A stretch of 64,000 nt of DNA from assembly GCF_030247195.1 (NCBI RefSeq), contig NC_080672.1, positions 402,583,037 to 402,647,036 of the forward strand. The letters are read 5' to 3'. The notes under the pieces were generated by a model. It did no database searches, was not told where the DNA came from, and worked only from the letters and a program-made list of their open reading frames with translations. A program made the translations under genes and the position numbers. How positions within the stretch are numbered: position 1 is the first letter of the stretch; the number at the start of each line of letters is the position of its first letter. The stretch is from Topomyia yanbarensis (lineage: Eukaryota > Arthropoda > Insecta > Diptera > Culicidae). Of this stretch, positions 23,244 to 34,393 are shown in pieces.

Positions 23244-23450
23244 TTATAACCTCATAATTTTTTGACATTCCGGCAAGAATCTCGGACTTCCTTTCGCGAA
23301 AAAAGTGGGTCTTCCGGACTTAAAGCAGTGGCAAGTATCCTTATTATTCCTTATATCATCTGCCTGAAGTTTTTCTGGATTCCAATTGTACGGACAATGA
23401 GCAACCATTACTTGCTTCCTATTCAGTTCTGCTAGGACACCGCAACGCAT
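23244..23450 (-). pseudogene. Possible gag zinc-knuckle relic of a BEL/Pao-type retrotransposon
   Basis: The 68-residue minus-strand frame contains a CPYNW-like Cys-Pro segment, then a Lys/Asn-rich linker and DTCHCFKSGRP…CQK. This layout matches the region just before and across the zinc knuckle of BEL/Pao gag proteins (a conserved CFNCLKSGH-like motif followed by a Cys-x2-Cys pair). Key metal ligands are altered here: the expected His of the knuckle is replaced by Arg, and the second half has lost a Cys. It is therefore broken. No LTRs, protease or reverse transcriptase were recognised nearby. A chance resemblance is possible. Confidence 0.4.
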
Positions 23451-24241
23451 TCAACTATCGCTCTTGCTTCTCGCGAACTGCTCGACCTCGCTCTGAAAAA
23501 TTCTCGTGAGCACTGTCATTTTAGTGCCCCCAGAAAAATTGAAATGTGAGCATTACAAAGAATGAATTCTCGCATCCCTTAACAGAACTGCTACTCCAAC
23601 CGAGCATTTTCTGTACATTTACTAAGAACAAATTCTTTAAATATGGGTAAAATTTTCAATAAGACCCAAGTAACATTCAAATCGAATGGCCCAGTGAATT
23701 TGAAGTTCTGATGTACACCGCTCCCATTATTTTTCGAGGCTCCTCCGAAGATTCACTGTCATTCGCTTATATTTTTTTTCAATGTTTTGCAATAAAAATT
23801 TGGCCGGAGCTTCGATGATGAGCCTAAGGGCGCGCACTCTTGGGTCGTGGATAAGAGTGGGAGCTTCGAGCGAATGCTGGTTCTTTGATCTCTGAATCTC
23901 ATGACTAATAATCATTAGATCGAGTCTTATTTGGATCAATGGACTGTCATCTATAAGAGATGATCAGACTGAAGGTGGGTGTTTTTATCTCTTAACTCGC
24001 TCGAACTGTCGCCCTGGATGGTGAGTAACACTCGTCTATAATGAATCGGATTCGCTGTTTTCAGAAACAGGGACGACAATCGCTTATGGATGAAACCTCT
24101 TTCTTGAACACACTGTTCTGTCCTTAGTTAATGCTCAACTAGCCAAACATAATAAACTGAAACGCGTAGTTTTTTAAGAAATCCAATCCACGCGAACCAC
24201 ATCATCAAACACCTAAAAGTAGTTTAGATGCATGTAATATC
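23451..24241. other. Unassigned sequence
   Basis: No recognised feature. It could include more of the gag relic upstream on the minus strand, but I could not read it. Confidence 0.3.
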
Positions 24242-26430
24242 TTTTGCCTTTCTCATATAAAGAAAGGCTATGCAATCACTGTAAAAATCGACTTTTTAAC
24301 CGAGGCCCGGAGGGCCGAGTATCATACACCATTCGATTCAGTTCGTCGAGATCGGCAAATGTCTGTGTGTGTGTATGTATGTGTGTGTGTGTATGTGTGT
24401 GTGTATGTGTGTGTGTGTCATTTAAACTCACAATTTTCTCAGAGATGGCTGAACCGATTTTCGCAAACTTAGTTTCATCTGAAAGGTATAACGCTCCCAT
24501 AAGCTGCTATTGAATTTTTAGTTCATCCGACTTCCGGTTCCGGAGTTACGGGTTGAAGAGTGCGGTCACACAGCAAATTCCCATATAAACTGGTACCACC
24601 ATAATGTTCAAATGATGTAAAACATATTAAAATTGATGTAACATTACTCTAGTTTGCGGGTCTGGATCACTAATGATCAATCAAAGCAGCTTTGACCACA
24701 TTGGCCACCTATGACGGTTCATGACGCCCTCGGGGAACCCGCCAAGTTCCTAAGCTAATATCACACCCATTCCACAACGAATTCTCTACCGATTTTTACG
24801 AACTTAATTTCAAATGAAAGATACAGTAATGCCATTGACTGCCGGTTCTGACTCTTGCTTCCGGAGTTACAGGGGTGTTAGTAAGGATACACTGGAATTT
24901 CCCATATAAATCGGTACAATCGTAATACCTCAGAGGCTAAAAACTATTGAAATGGTCACCAAATTACTTCTAATCGTAGATCTAGATCACTGATTGCCAA
25001 TCAAACATTCTTTGAATATATTGTCCACTATCGACGATTCCGGAAGTCCGGAATTCCGGGCATATTCCACAATTAAAGTCACATCGGTTCATCGGTGATG
25101 ACTGAACCGATTTTCTCAAACCAAGTCTCAAATGGAAGGCAAAATATGCAGTTGAGTATTGCGTAGCCGCCCCTTCCCCCCCTCCCCACCTTGCCCTTAC
25201 ACCTCCCTCCTTCATCACTCCCCTCTTCTTGGATCACCCTCACGCCCAGATTTCCTTCATCCACCCCGTATACCGAAATAAGATGAAGGATTTCTGACGC
25301 ATCCTCCACACCCACTCTACTAAACCCCCATTCCCTACACGTTCAAACGCATTCCACCAACCTTTGCAAATTATAATCACATGAAGATAACATTGAACTC
25401 ATGCTTATTAAGCTAATTAAATATTATTCTTTTGCCTTTCTTATATAGAAAGGTTATGCAATTGCTCCAAAAACCGACTCTCTAATCGAGGCCCGGAGGG
25501 CCGAGTCTCATATAACATTCGACTCAGTTCGCCGAGATCGCAAAATATCTGTGTGTATGTATGTGTGTATGTATGTGTGTATGTGTATGTGTGTATGTAT
25601 GTGTGTATGTGCGGATTTGTTAACAAAATGTCCACATCGGTTACTCGGAGATGGCTGAACCGATTTTTACAAACTAAGATTCAAATGAAAGGTATAATAT
25701 TCCCATAGGTTGCTATTGAATTTCATTTTCAACCGACATCTTGTTCCGAATTACGAGTTGAAGAGTATGGTTACAAAACAAAATTTGTTGATTTTTCCAA
25801 ATCGGTTTCTCGGAATTTTCTGAACCGATTTTGACAAACTTAATTTTAAATGAAAGGTCCATCAGCTGCTGTTGAATTTTGTGTGGATCCGAGTTCTGGT
25901 TCCTGAATTACAGGGTGATACGTACAATCACGCAGCAAATCCCGATTCTAACGAATTCTGCGATGAATGTAAAAAGGTGATTTTTTTCCAAAATGTAAAC
26001 ACAACTGTTGAATTTGTAGATCTAGGTCCCCAACAGTCATTCAAAGTCTCTTTGGCCACACTGGCCACCATCGACGGATCCGGAAGCATCCAAAGTCAGA
26101 ATAACGGTTATATTGGTTTCTCGAAAATGGCTAGATTTGCTCAACTTAGTCTCAAATGAAAGGTGTTGCGTCCCCAGAAACTGATATTAAATTCCATCTC
26201 CATCCGACTTCCAGCACCGGAGTTACGGGTTGTGGAGGTCGATCACATAGAAAACTCCGATTCAAACCGATACCGCGATGAATGCAAAAAGGTGCTCTTA
26301 TATATACTTACCAAGTGTAATAAGAATGAAAGACATTTCCATAAAGTTATATTGTACGAACCAGCTATTAAATCATAGTTTGGAGAAATGAGAAAGGCAC
26401 AATTGCACCTCTAGGTGGATTAAAACAGGT
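24242..26430 (+). mobile_element. Interspersed repeat family A, copy 2 (two head-to-tail units)
   Basis: Same structure and length as copy 1 at 5797-7990, with only scattered substitutions, small indels and microsatellite length changes. The second unit starts at about 25430. The GT microsatellites are at about 24362-24418 and 25550-25612. The C-rich stretch at about 25170-25240 corresponds to 6730-6785 in copy 1. The flanks differ completely from copy 1 (AATATC before, TTTTTTCTCTG after), so the two are independent insertions of a two-unit element and not a larger segmental duplication. Confidence 0.85.
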
Positions 26431-27170
26431 TTTTTTCTCTGTAGCTAATATATTTTTATTTACTCAATAGTATATATAGTATAGTCTTTATATTTCCCTG
26501 CTAAAATAATCTATATTTATGTTCAAACTCCATCTATCTTTGCATGACTTTTTTCCTTTTAATATTATATCTTAGATTCATACTAACTCTCACTAACACA
26601 ATAAGTTGCATATTCTCTTCTATTCTAATCTCACAATCTCTTTCATGTACGTTTACAAACGCTCGTGGCCTTCGCGATAACACAAACATGGTTACTAATA
26701 CGGACATGCAATTGCAATCATTCACACATACTTACACTCGCGATCTTTCCAAAATTAAAACAACCAGGTAATCAAGTGAATGTTTTAACATTTATAAATT
26801 TACAAACGCGGTCTCAAACATTAACTCACCGCTCGCGCGATCATGAATCCGTCCCGTTCGGAAGTCTCTACCCTCGATCCTAGCAGCCTAGCCTCATGCC
26901 TTCAGTTGGACCAATAAAAATGACGCTCATATACACTAGGCAACACGTTGCATGGAGACATGACCGGGAACTCTAGTGATATGGGAGGACTTAGGGTGAA
27001 GCCAGAGTGGACGCGATGCGTAACGCGACGCGATGCGATGTGAACTGCGTGCGATTTCCAACACGACATGATAGCCAGAGTGAACGCGACTGGAAGCGAT
27101 GGTCATATGCGTTATACGTAAACAAAAATTGCGTTGAAGTGTCGAACGGATTGCGAGCTAAAAAGTTTCT

Positions 27171-28310
27171 GTGAAAATGAGCTCAGACGAAAAATATTTC
27201 ATGTCCGAATGCGTACGCGATTTCTTTTTCAGAAACCATAAAGATTTTGGAATTCATCCGATCAATAGGAAAAGAGAAGACGTATCTCACCCTGCACCAA
27301 GATTTGCTAAATTATTTAAAAAAAATTCGCAACTATACCCGTGTGAGCATCGAAACGTTTGATTACATTTTAAGCCATATTGAAGTTGTTCTCACTAAAG
27401 AGTGGACCAACGTTATTAAAACTCCCATAGAACCACGAGAGAAACTTATAATCACGCTAAGGTAATGCTAGACCTCTCCTTTCCCTGTCGTAGTATGTCT
27501 TCACGAATTGCAAAGCAATCACCCCTTAAAAAATAATGTTGAATTTGTAGAATACCACACATTAATTCTACAATCCCTACGATATATCGTGGCATATTAG
27601 CAAAATTTATAAGCTGTTTTTAGATTGAATTATTAAATAGTTTTATTTAAGAACCAATACAGTGCAATATTTCTAGGCTTCTGGCAATGGGTTTGTCGTT
27701 CAATGCACCATCCTACACGTTTCGTATTGGAAGATCTACGGTCGCTAAAATCATTAAGGAGACCTGTCTTGCATTATGGATAAAGCTTCAGCCAATTCAT
27801 ATGCCACAGCTAACCCAACATTTATTTACACAACGTGCGCAAGATTACTGGACTTTGTGGAGCTTCCCCCATTGTTGTGGCAGCATTGATGGAAAGCACA
27901 TTCGAGTGAAATATCCGCCACACTCTAGGACAATGTTCTACAACTACAAAAAGTTTTTTTTGGTAGTACTTGATTGAATCGGGACAACTAGGCATTCCAT
28001 CAGAAAATAATCTCCCCGGAAACAAACATATCCATGATGAAGCTCACCCGTTGTTAAAACATGTTTTGCGACTATATGCTCAACGAGATATCACTATTTC
28101 AGAAGAATATTTTAATTCTAGTCTTTCAAGTGCAAGGAAATCGATCGAGTGTGCTGTCGGGGCAATAAATGCTAAATGGAGACTGCTATGGAAACCAATT
28201 GAAAGGAACGGCCTAAGATACTACCAAAGCTTTCTGTATTTGTCACAATGTTATCATTGATAGGGAAGGATGTATAGATGCTATTATGAAGAGTGAAGAT
28301 TTCTTATAAA
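27171..28310 (+). pseudogene. Harbinger DDE transposase (DDE_4 type), with intron and lesions
   Basis: Translation starts MKMSSDEKYF at 27171. A frameshift near 27275-27340 moves the frame to that of LHQDLLNYLKK…FDYILSHIEVVL. A canonical intron lies at 27462-27676 (GTAATG…TTCTAG): removing it joins ITLR to LLAMGLSFNA…FRIGRSTVAKI, the conserved HTH-like segment. The first catalytic Asp is visible in CGSIDGKHIRV, the second in IHDEAHPLLKH and the Glu in ARKSIECAVG, followed by INAKWRLL. After FYNYKKFFLVVL the sequence jumps to ESGQLGIPSENNLPG; relatives carry roughly thirty extra residues here, so an internal deletion is inferred. A further frameshift near 28220 is followed by FCICHNVIIDREG in another frame. 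The copy is inactive but only lightly decayed. Confidence 0.88.
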
Positions 28311-28383
28311 ACGTTCAAAAGCCCACACATAATCCTGTCTGTTGCAGCACAATTCGAAGCCGAAGCTTCTCTAGGGGATTTCT

Positions 28384-29130
28384 TTACATGGGGTAGCGGG
28401 CTATCAAAGAAAGTTTTATATCAAGCAGTTCTAGCTTCCTTTGCTCAAGCTCTAAAAGATATTCTGCTTGAGCGTTCTTTTCGTTATTCTTTTTATATCG
28501 TTTGGTGGGAAGCGAGACAGGAGCACTTGATGATCGCCCAATGAAGGTATCAGCTACCTCCATTGTTTCTAGTTGACTTGGTAGGATTTCAAAAAATCCT
28601 TCCAATGCCTTGACGTCCTCAAATACCTCGCTGTTGGAAAATTGAGGCTTGAGATTGCCAATTGCTTGCCTGGACTACATTTGTTGCCGTAAAAAGTAGA
28701 CTTTTGAAATACGGTCAGCTAGAGCAAACGCTTTGGTCACCAGCATCCTCGGATCTGAACACCGGCAGCTTGCATAGTTCGCGACCAAAAGTGTCACGCA
28801 ACTTTTTACACCTATTCTTTGCAACATCGTCTGAAATTTAAAAATATATAAAGTTTAGAGCAAGTATAACATTTGAGAAAATGTCGGTCACTCACAGTAC
28901 CCATTAATAACAATTTAAAAATTGTCCATCGATTTTACTTACCATTAATCCAAAACATATTTCCAACATTGGTTCACAAGAATCCGGTGCCGTTAATTGC
29001 GGGGTTGTTGGTCCCACAGTGCACACCTTTGGAAGACAGCTCCAATGTGTGCTTCGACATCGACATAAACATCCTCTGCCACCAAAGTAAAATCAAATTT
29101 TGAATTTGTCAGCATCTTTTCGCGCGAAAA
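28384..29130 (-). pseudogene. Harbinger accessory MADF/Myb-like DNA-binding protein, decayed
   Basis: Read on the minus strand from about 29122, MLTNSKFDFT leads to FQRCALWDQQPRN, matching the 'Leu-Trp-Asp' opening of MADF domains, and then a stop. Downstream, a donor-like GTAAGT near 28946 and an AG near 28833 join FWIN to DDVAKNRCKKLRDTFGREL, the conserved second half of MADF; this intron is inferred. A premature stop interrupts before PYFKSLLF, and another before the tail. The C-terminal part (ALEGFFEILPSQ-like, then AQAEYLLELEQRKLELL) matches the coiled tail of such proteins. In Harbinger elements this partner brings the transposase into the nucleus and binds the ends. It is convergent with the transposase, and their 3' ends lie about 75 bp apart. 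Confidence 0.75.
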
Positions 29131-30424
29131 ACCTGTGCACGTACTGGTTGGTCGCGCGTCGCGCAAAAAATCGCTTAGTGCATCGCATCGCGTCGCTTCC
29201 ACTCTGGCATGTACTGTATTATTTTGCAGGAAACAAATGAACGGAGCTCGGTCGCGCGTCGTCGCGCGATCTGTCAAAAATCGCTTCGCATCGCGTTAAC
29301 TCTGGCATCCCCCTTACTCTCTTCTAGCGTCTGAACCCTACACTGAAAATTATGTATAAGATTTACGGTCCGCGCGCGATCATTTAAAAAGACACGTGTG
29401 AATGGACACACTGTTATAAAATCGAATTTACATACGCGAAGTGCGATGCGATAAACACGTTAACATGCAAATGCTTGAGCCCTTCGCGATCATTCACGCA
29501 ACCTACACCCGCGATCTTGCCAACATGATAACATCCCGGTGATAAGGTGAACGTCTCAGTACTTTTCATTTTCAAGTGCGGTCTCAAGCGTGAACCTACA
29601 AACTTACGCGCTCGCGCGATCTTGAATCGATCATTTCCGGAAATCTCTATCCTCGGTACCACCAGTCTAGAACCATACCTTCAATTGGAATAAATAAAGC
29701 AAAGAAAGCTCTCATATCCAATGGACAACAAGTTCCATGTCGACATGACCGGGAACTCTGATGATATGGGGTGACACACTCCCTGTCAGAATGTGATCTG
29801 TACACCGAAAACTAAATATCAGAATGACGGCCCACGTGACCATCTAAGAACACACGCGAATATGTGAAAGTCCACACGGTTACAAAATCGAATTTATACA
29901 CGCGAAGTCACATACACGCGACACGTACACCTACGCTCGCGATCGCTCAAACTTGATATCACCTCGGTAATAAGGTGAACGTCTTAGTACTTACGAAGTT
30001 AAAAACGTGGTCTTAAACGCGAACCCACAAACGTCCGTGTCACGTCATGAATCGATCACGTCCGTAAATCTTTGCCCTCCGTCCTAGCAACTTAGGTCCA
30101 TACATTCAGTAGGACCAATCAAAAAATAAAGCTCATATCTACTAGGCATGGTTCCATGGCGACATTACCGCGAATTCTAGTCATATGGAAGATCTCGCTT
30201 TCTAGCACCAGAACCGTACACCGAAAAACACGCGAATACGCATAAGACTCACGGTTATAAAATAGAATGTATACACACGAAGTTACATACACGGTAGCAC
30301 ACGCGACATACATACGCACACGCGATCGAACACGTTAACGCTCGAGCCCTTCGTGATGATACACACGATCGCGAAGTCCCTACACCCGCATATATCTGAA
30401 CCGTACAATGATTATTACATTCAG

Positions 30425-30560
30425 AATCACGACCCGCTGCAATTGGCCTTAGGCAGTGTTTTAGTGGGCGACCTGCCTGTCTCGTCTGCAATTGTAGTGT
30501 GTGATTCTGATGGGGAGCCCTTCCGAGAACCTAGCTCTACAGCTCCCGTAGGACAACTCT
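30425..30560 (+). repeat. Terminal module of family D, cluster 2
   Basis: Contains AATTGGCCTTAGGCAGTGTT, CCTGTCTCGTCTGCAATTGT, GATTCTGATGGGGAGCCCTT, CCGAGAACCTAGCTCTACAG and CAACTCTCGAAAAAATA. It is highly similar to the module at 19235-19365, including where similarity stops, after the A-run. Confidence 0.78.
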
Positions 30561-30701
30561 CGAAAAAATATCATTTCTATGAGTTTTATATATTCTATTA
30601 AGTTTTTCCAATCGGCAACTTTCACAATTTTCATTAACGTATAATTTTCCCTATCTCGAGCATTTCCGAAGATATAGGGAAATTTTTGAAAAACAATAGT
30701 T

Positions 30702-32168
30702 TTTGCCTTTCTCATATAAAGAAAGGCTATGCAATTTCTCCAAAAATCGATTTTCCAACAGAGGCACGGGGGGCCGAGTGTACGATTCAGTTCGTCGAGA
30801 TCGCAAAATGTCTGTGTGTGTTCGTATGTATGTGTGTATCAAACAAAGTCACTCAATTTTCTTAGAGAAGGTTGAACCGATTTGCACAAACTTAGTTTCA
30901 AATGCACGGTATAATGCTCCCATAAGACGCTGTTGAATTTTTAGTTTATTGGACTTCCGGTTCCGGAGTTACGGGTTGAAGAGTCCGGTCACACAGCAAT
31001 TTCCCATATAAACTGGTAACCCGAATGATGTAATACTTATTCAAATACGTTCAACATTACTTCAACTTGCGGGTCTAGATCACTAATGACCAATCAAAGT
31101 AGTTTTGACCACATTGGAAACCTGTGACGGTTCTTGATGCCCCCGGGGAACTCTCCAAGTTTCTAAGCTAATATCGCAGATATTTTCTAGTAAAATCTCT
31201 CATTGACTGCTCTTGATATTCATTCAGTTCGGACTTTTGGTTCCGGAGTTACAGCTTGGTTATTGCGGTCACATAGGAATTTCTCATATAAACCGGTTCA
31301 ATCGTAATACCTCATAGGTTTAAAGTCTATTGAAATGAGCATCAAATTACTTCGATTCGCAGGTTTAGTTCACTGATGGCGAATCAAAGATTATTGGACT
31401 ACATTGCCCACTAATTCCGGGAATCCCGGGTTCCGGGCATATTTCAGAACTAAAGCCACTTCGATGATGACTGAACCAATTTTCATTAACCTAGTCACAA
31501 ATGGAAGGTATAATATGCAGTTTGGTGTTGTACCCCCTATCTACCCCTCCCCTTCCTTCCTCTCAACTCCATCCACCTCTCTCACTCTCCCCTCTCAGAC
31601 CAACCTCACACCTGCATTCCCTTCATCCACCCCGTATATCAAAAGTTCTAGGTGGTTCCCTACGAATCCTCCCCCGCCCACTAATTATACCCCTTCCCTT
31701 CCAACAAACACCCCGCATTTCAAAATATGTTAACAGGAAGACAACATTGAACTCACGCTGATTAAGCTTCATTTAAATATTATATTTTTGTTCAGGTTCG
31801 TGATAGTCGTGCACTTATATACGCTTATCAAGTGTAATGAGAATGTAATGCAACCTTAATATAATAACCCAATATTATATTAAGGTTGCACAGAGAAAGG
31901 GTAAAATTCGCAAACGAAAAAAGCAGTTTTTTTCCACACCGTATGTCAGATCTTCATAAAAATCAATCAGCGTATGTAGAATGTTGTTACAGTACTGCTG
32001 ATTGATTTTTATGAAGATCTGACATACGGTGTGGAAAAAACTGCTTTTTTCGTTTGCGAATTTTACGCTTTCTCTGTGCAACCTTAACGTAACCAGACAT
32101 TAAATCATAGTTTAGATAAATGAACAAGGCACAATTGCACTGCTAGGTGGATTAAGATAGGTTTTTTT
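30702..32168 (+). mobile_element. Interspersed repeat family A, copy 3, diverged and rearranged
   Basis: Starts TTTGCCTTTCTCATATAAAG and ends GGCACAATTGCACTGCTAGG…TTAAGATAGG. It matches copies 1 and 2 block by block but with many substitutions. A short GT microsatellite sits at about 30811-30838, and the C-rich stretch at about 31530-31700 is expanded. The second-unit start is missing, so the copy is a one-unit or deleted version. A palindromic miniature element is inserted near its 3' end. Confidence 0.75.
31880..32087. mobile_element. Palindromic (foldback) MITE with TTAAGGTTGCACAGAG ends
   Basis: The arms 31880-31971 and 31997-32087 are close to perfect inverted repeats of about 91 bp around a loop of about 25 bp. 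The ends are TTAAGGTTGCACAGAGAAAG and CTTTCTCTGTGCAACCTTAA. It interrupts family A copy 3, whose sequence resumes at CATTAAATCATAGTTTAG. A third TGCAACCTTAA lies just upstream at about 31848, making a second, shorter inverted pair. A single-armed relative is at 38779-38890. It is non-coding. Confidence 0.78.
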
Positions 32169-32784
32169 TCAAAATATCTATGACTCTACTGGAGACAACG
32201 AGAGACAAGTAAAATTCATTAAGTTTTATTGAGTTCATGTTGCACTTCTAAATACAACTAGAGCTGGTTGTCCGCTTTGGCCCGTTCGTAAGATATTACC
32301 TTCGAAACTTTCGCAAATTTTATCAAAAATTATCCAACATCTTCTAAGTCGCAAGAGATAGACCAATGATCTCTTCTGTAAAGGCTTCTTGACTAGAAAA
32401 ATTAACTTTCTGGAACATTCTGAAGTATTATATACGCTATTCAAGAAACTATGTGATATAAAACCTTTAAGGGGACGTTCACAAATGACGGTCTATAACT
32501 TCGAGTGTACTACAAATTAAGATTTTTGGTCTTCAGTAAAGTTCTTTAACATTTCTGAAGACTTCATCTTGTTTTTCATATCTTAAAGAAATTTATAACC
32601 TATATCTCACTTCAAGGGGGATTAATCACTTTAACTATATCATAAAAATGTAGGTCTTTTTCTCATCAAAAATTATCATTCGCACGATTTGGCGAGAAAA
32701 AACACTGGCAACAAACTGGATGATCTTCATGCGGTCCCAGGAGATGCCACAGGAAGGAATCTTCGCACGCAATGGATTCAATGG
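32169..32784. other. Unassigned AT-rich sequence
   Basis: No gene. The stretch at 32530-32565 has the TTCAGTAAAGTTCTTTAAC…TCTGAAGAC pattern also hinted at near 14.6 and 19.7 kb, suggesting an old dispersed repeat. Confidence 0.3.
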
Positions 32785-32935
32785 TTGCCATTTTGTTTTA
32801 GGGTCGTTCGCCTCTTTTTCGGGTTATAGAAATCTCGTAAGAAAATTCTCTAACCCAATGTGCGGGGTTGGAAATTGAACCCAGGTGAGCTGCGTACAAG
32901 GCAATCGATTTACCAACTACGCTATGCTCGCCCTT
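32785..32935 (-). mobile_element. tRNA-derived SINE (family S1), copy 1
   Basis: On the minus strand the head reads GGGCGAGCATAGCGTAGTTG, with an A-box-like TAGCGTAGTTGG. A GCCTTGTACGCAGC segment follows that can form an anticodon-like stem-loop, then a B-box-like GGTTCAATTTCC. The body continues past the tRNA part to a tail with AAAAAGAGGCGAACGACC and TAAAAC. The tRNA head, Pol III promoter boxes and an unrelated shared tail mark a SINE and not a tRNA gene. Two more copies lie near 58.3 and 58.7 kb. No clear target duplication. Confidence 0.75.
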
Positions 32936-34255
32936 ACCCATTATTGTTTTATTCGTTGTAAATATATAACGGCACACGGCTCCGTTTAGCTTACTCATTC
33001 AGCCGTGTCAAATAAATGATCGAAATAAGGTTTACCACAACATTTCCCAAAAAAACAATATTTTTGAAAAATTCTTTTAAAAATGGCAATTTTGATTGCG
33101 TTATCTATTTTTGGCACATTAATAAAGTAATGAACCTGTTTCAACTATATTTGGTAGGGAGCCGCCCTGTTACGTAAATTACTCAGTCTACAATCGATGC
33201 AATACATATAAATTGGTATTAATATCTTAGCTCCATTCTTGAGAACCAGTATTATGCCGAAAATGGTATAAAAACACTGAAATACTCGTGTTTGAGTGCA
33301 GCAATCACTTGACTCGATTGTTCCAATTTTAAGCCTACCCTTTCAACCAATGCGTTGAACTGTTCTGACCAACGGCTTCAAATAGGTAGGTTGATAATAG
33401 GATGAGGGTAATAATAGGCTCATTAGTAGATGATTTAAAAAATGGCAAAGACCAATAAACTTTTAACAAAGTACAGTGGAGAAAATTTTTGGCAAAAATT
33501 ATTTTTTCTCCTTCGCGCGTTAGAACTAAATGAGTTATGGAGATGTGTCTTGCGAGACATCACGCAAATAGCTTTTCTTTTAATTTTTGAAGCTAGCGTC
33601 AATCCGGCACTAAGCTTAGTTCTATCACTTAGTGTCGGAATTTGATGAGAAGAACTCGAAACTTTCAAACATTTAAATTCCAAAAAAATTCTGCCTTGAT
33701 CTAGCGAGTCATAGAACATAATGCATTGCAATGGATCGTCTGCCAAACTAGAATTTCTGTTCTTCCGGGACCTCAATCGGGCCAAGTTGTTTGCTTCACG
33801 AGCACAAGTTGTGTTACGCTTTTAGATCTAGCGTCCATCTGGTACCAACTCGTTATCAGATACTGATGAGACGGCAGTTTTATTGACAGTAGACGATGAA
33901 TTTCCTCTGCTATTAGCCGCATCTGCATTGTTTTTCAATTCGTGTATTTGACACGACTCGATTTGACAGCTTCAAGGAGCCATGGGTCTTTAATATATTT
34001 ACAAAAAAGATAATAAAAATAACATTCTAGTGTGTTTCTATTGAATCATTTGCACGAACGAACACGTGGCAGTTTGTTGGTCATATGTGCACAGTGTTGT
34101 CTATGTATAGGGGGTGCCAGGTTTTTGGGTCATAAAAGAAGGAATATGCCTGGAGACAAATCATGTAGTTAATGTCCCGCGCATCTGCGTTACTGCAGGG
34201 GTTATTGCAAATGCCCCGAGTTTTAATGAAGATCAGCAAAACGCTACGCAGCTCG
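32936..34255. other. Unassigned sequence with one 116-codon ORF
   Basis: The minus-strand frame 33435-33785 is open for 116 codons (MARLRSRKNRNSS…) with no recognised domain. It may be part of a dispersed repeat. A low-complexity GATAATAGG/GTAATAATAGG pair is at about 33390-33418. No other feature. Confidence 0.3.
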
Positions 34256-34393
34256 GTCATTAGTCTGCAATCAAAAAAACCTTTGAGTTTTGTGACGATA
34301 TGTGATGACGGAGTGGGGGGGTTAAGGAATCATTCCTCTCATCATCACATATCGCCACAAAACTCAAAGGTGTTATGATTGCAGACTAATGAC
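34256..34393. mobile_element. Palindromic miniature element with imperfect arms
   Basis: The left arm starts GTCATTAGTCTGCAATC (34256) and the right arm ends GATTGCAGACTAATGAC (34393). Both continue inward through CTTTGAGTTTTGTG and GATATGTGATGA, with mismatches, around a G-rich loop (about 34312-34330). The arms are about 58 bp. No target-site duplication or transposon class was recognised; it could be a foldback MITE or an inverted duplication. Confidence 0.65.

Larger units (their letters stand above)
26994..29313 (+). mobile_element. PIF/Harbinger DNA transposon, nearly full length, two decayed genes
   Basis: This 2320-bp element has terminal inverted repeats GGGTGAAGCCAGAGTGGACG (left) and GGGGGATGCCAGAGTTAACG (right, read inward), continuing as CGATGCG. 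It is flanked by the 3-bp duplication TTA (26991-26993 and 29314-29316), the size and type expected for PIF/Harbinger. It contains the two genes typical of the superfamily: a DDE transposase on the plus strand and a MADF/Myb-like protein on the minus strand, arranged convergently. The subterminal regions at both ends are packed with GCGATGCG and CGCGTCG repeats, probable binding sites for the element's proteins. It is inserted in family D. Confidence 0.9.
26641..30560 (+). repeat. CpG-rich periodic repeat family D, cluster 2
   Basis: The landmarks and order are as in cluster 1. The TCCATGCC-type landmark recurs at about 26891, 29669 and 30095. Removing the nested Harbinger element and its duplication leaves spacings of about 455 and 426 bp. 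The array left of the insertion (CTAGTGATATGGGAGGACTT) joins the array right of it (ACTCTCTTCTAGCGTCTGAA) in register. The cluster ends in the shared terminal module at 30425-30560, and family A copies flank it on both sides. Confidence 0.8.

Noticed and set aside
24244..24513. ORF beginning MPFSYKERLCNHCKNRLF, repeated in several copies
   Set aside because: It is the translation of the 5' edge and microsatellite of family A; its reading frame depends on microsatellite length.
31875..32081. Conserved small protein shared with 38782-38991 (LIDFY.DLT.GVEK)
   Set aside because: The similarity is the nucleotide similarity of a non-coding palindromic MITE; the frame is an accident of the shared arm.
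32840..32935. tRNA gene on the minus strand
   Set aside because: The tRNA-like head continues into a non-tRNA body and a tail shared with another copy at 58.7 kb; it is a SINE.
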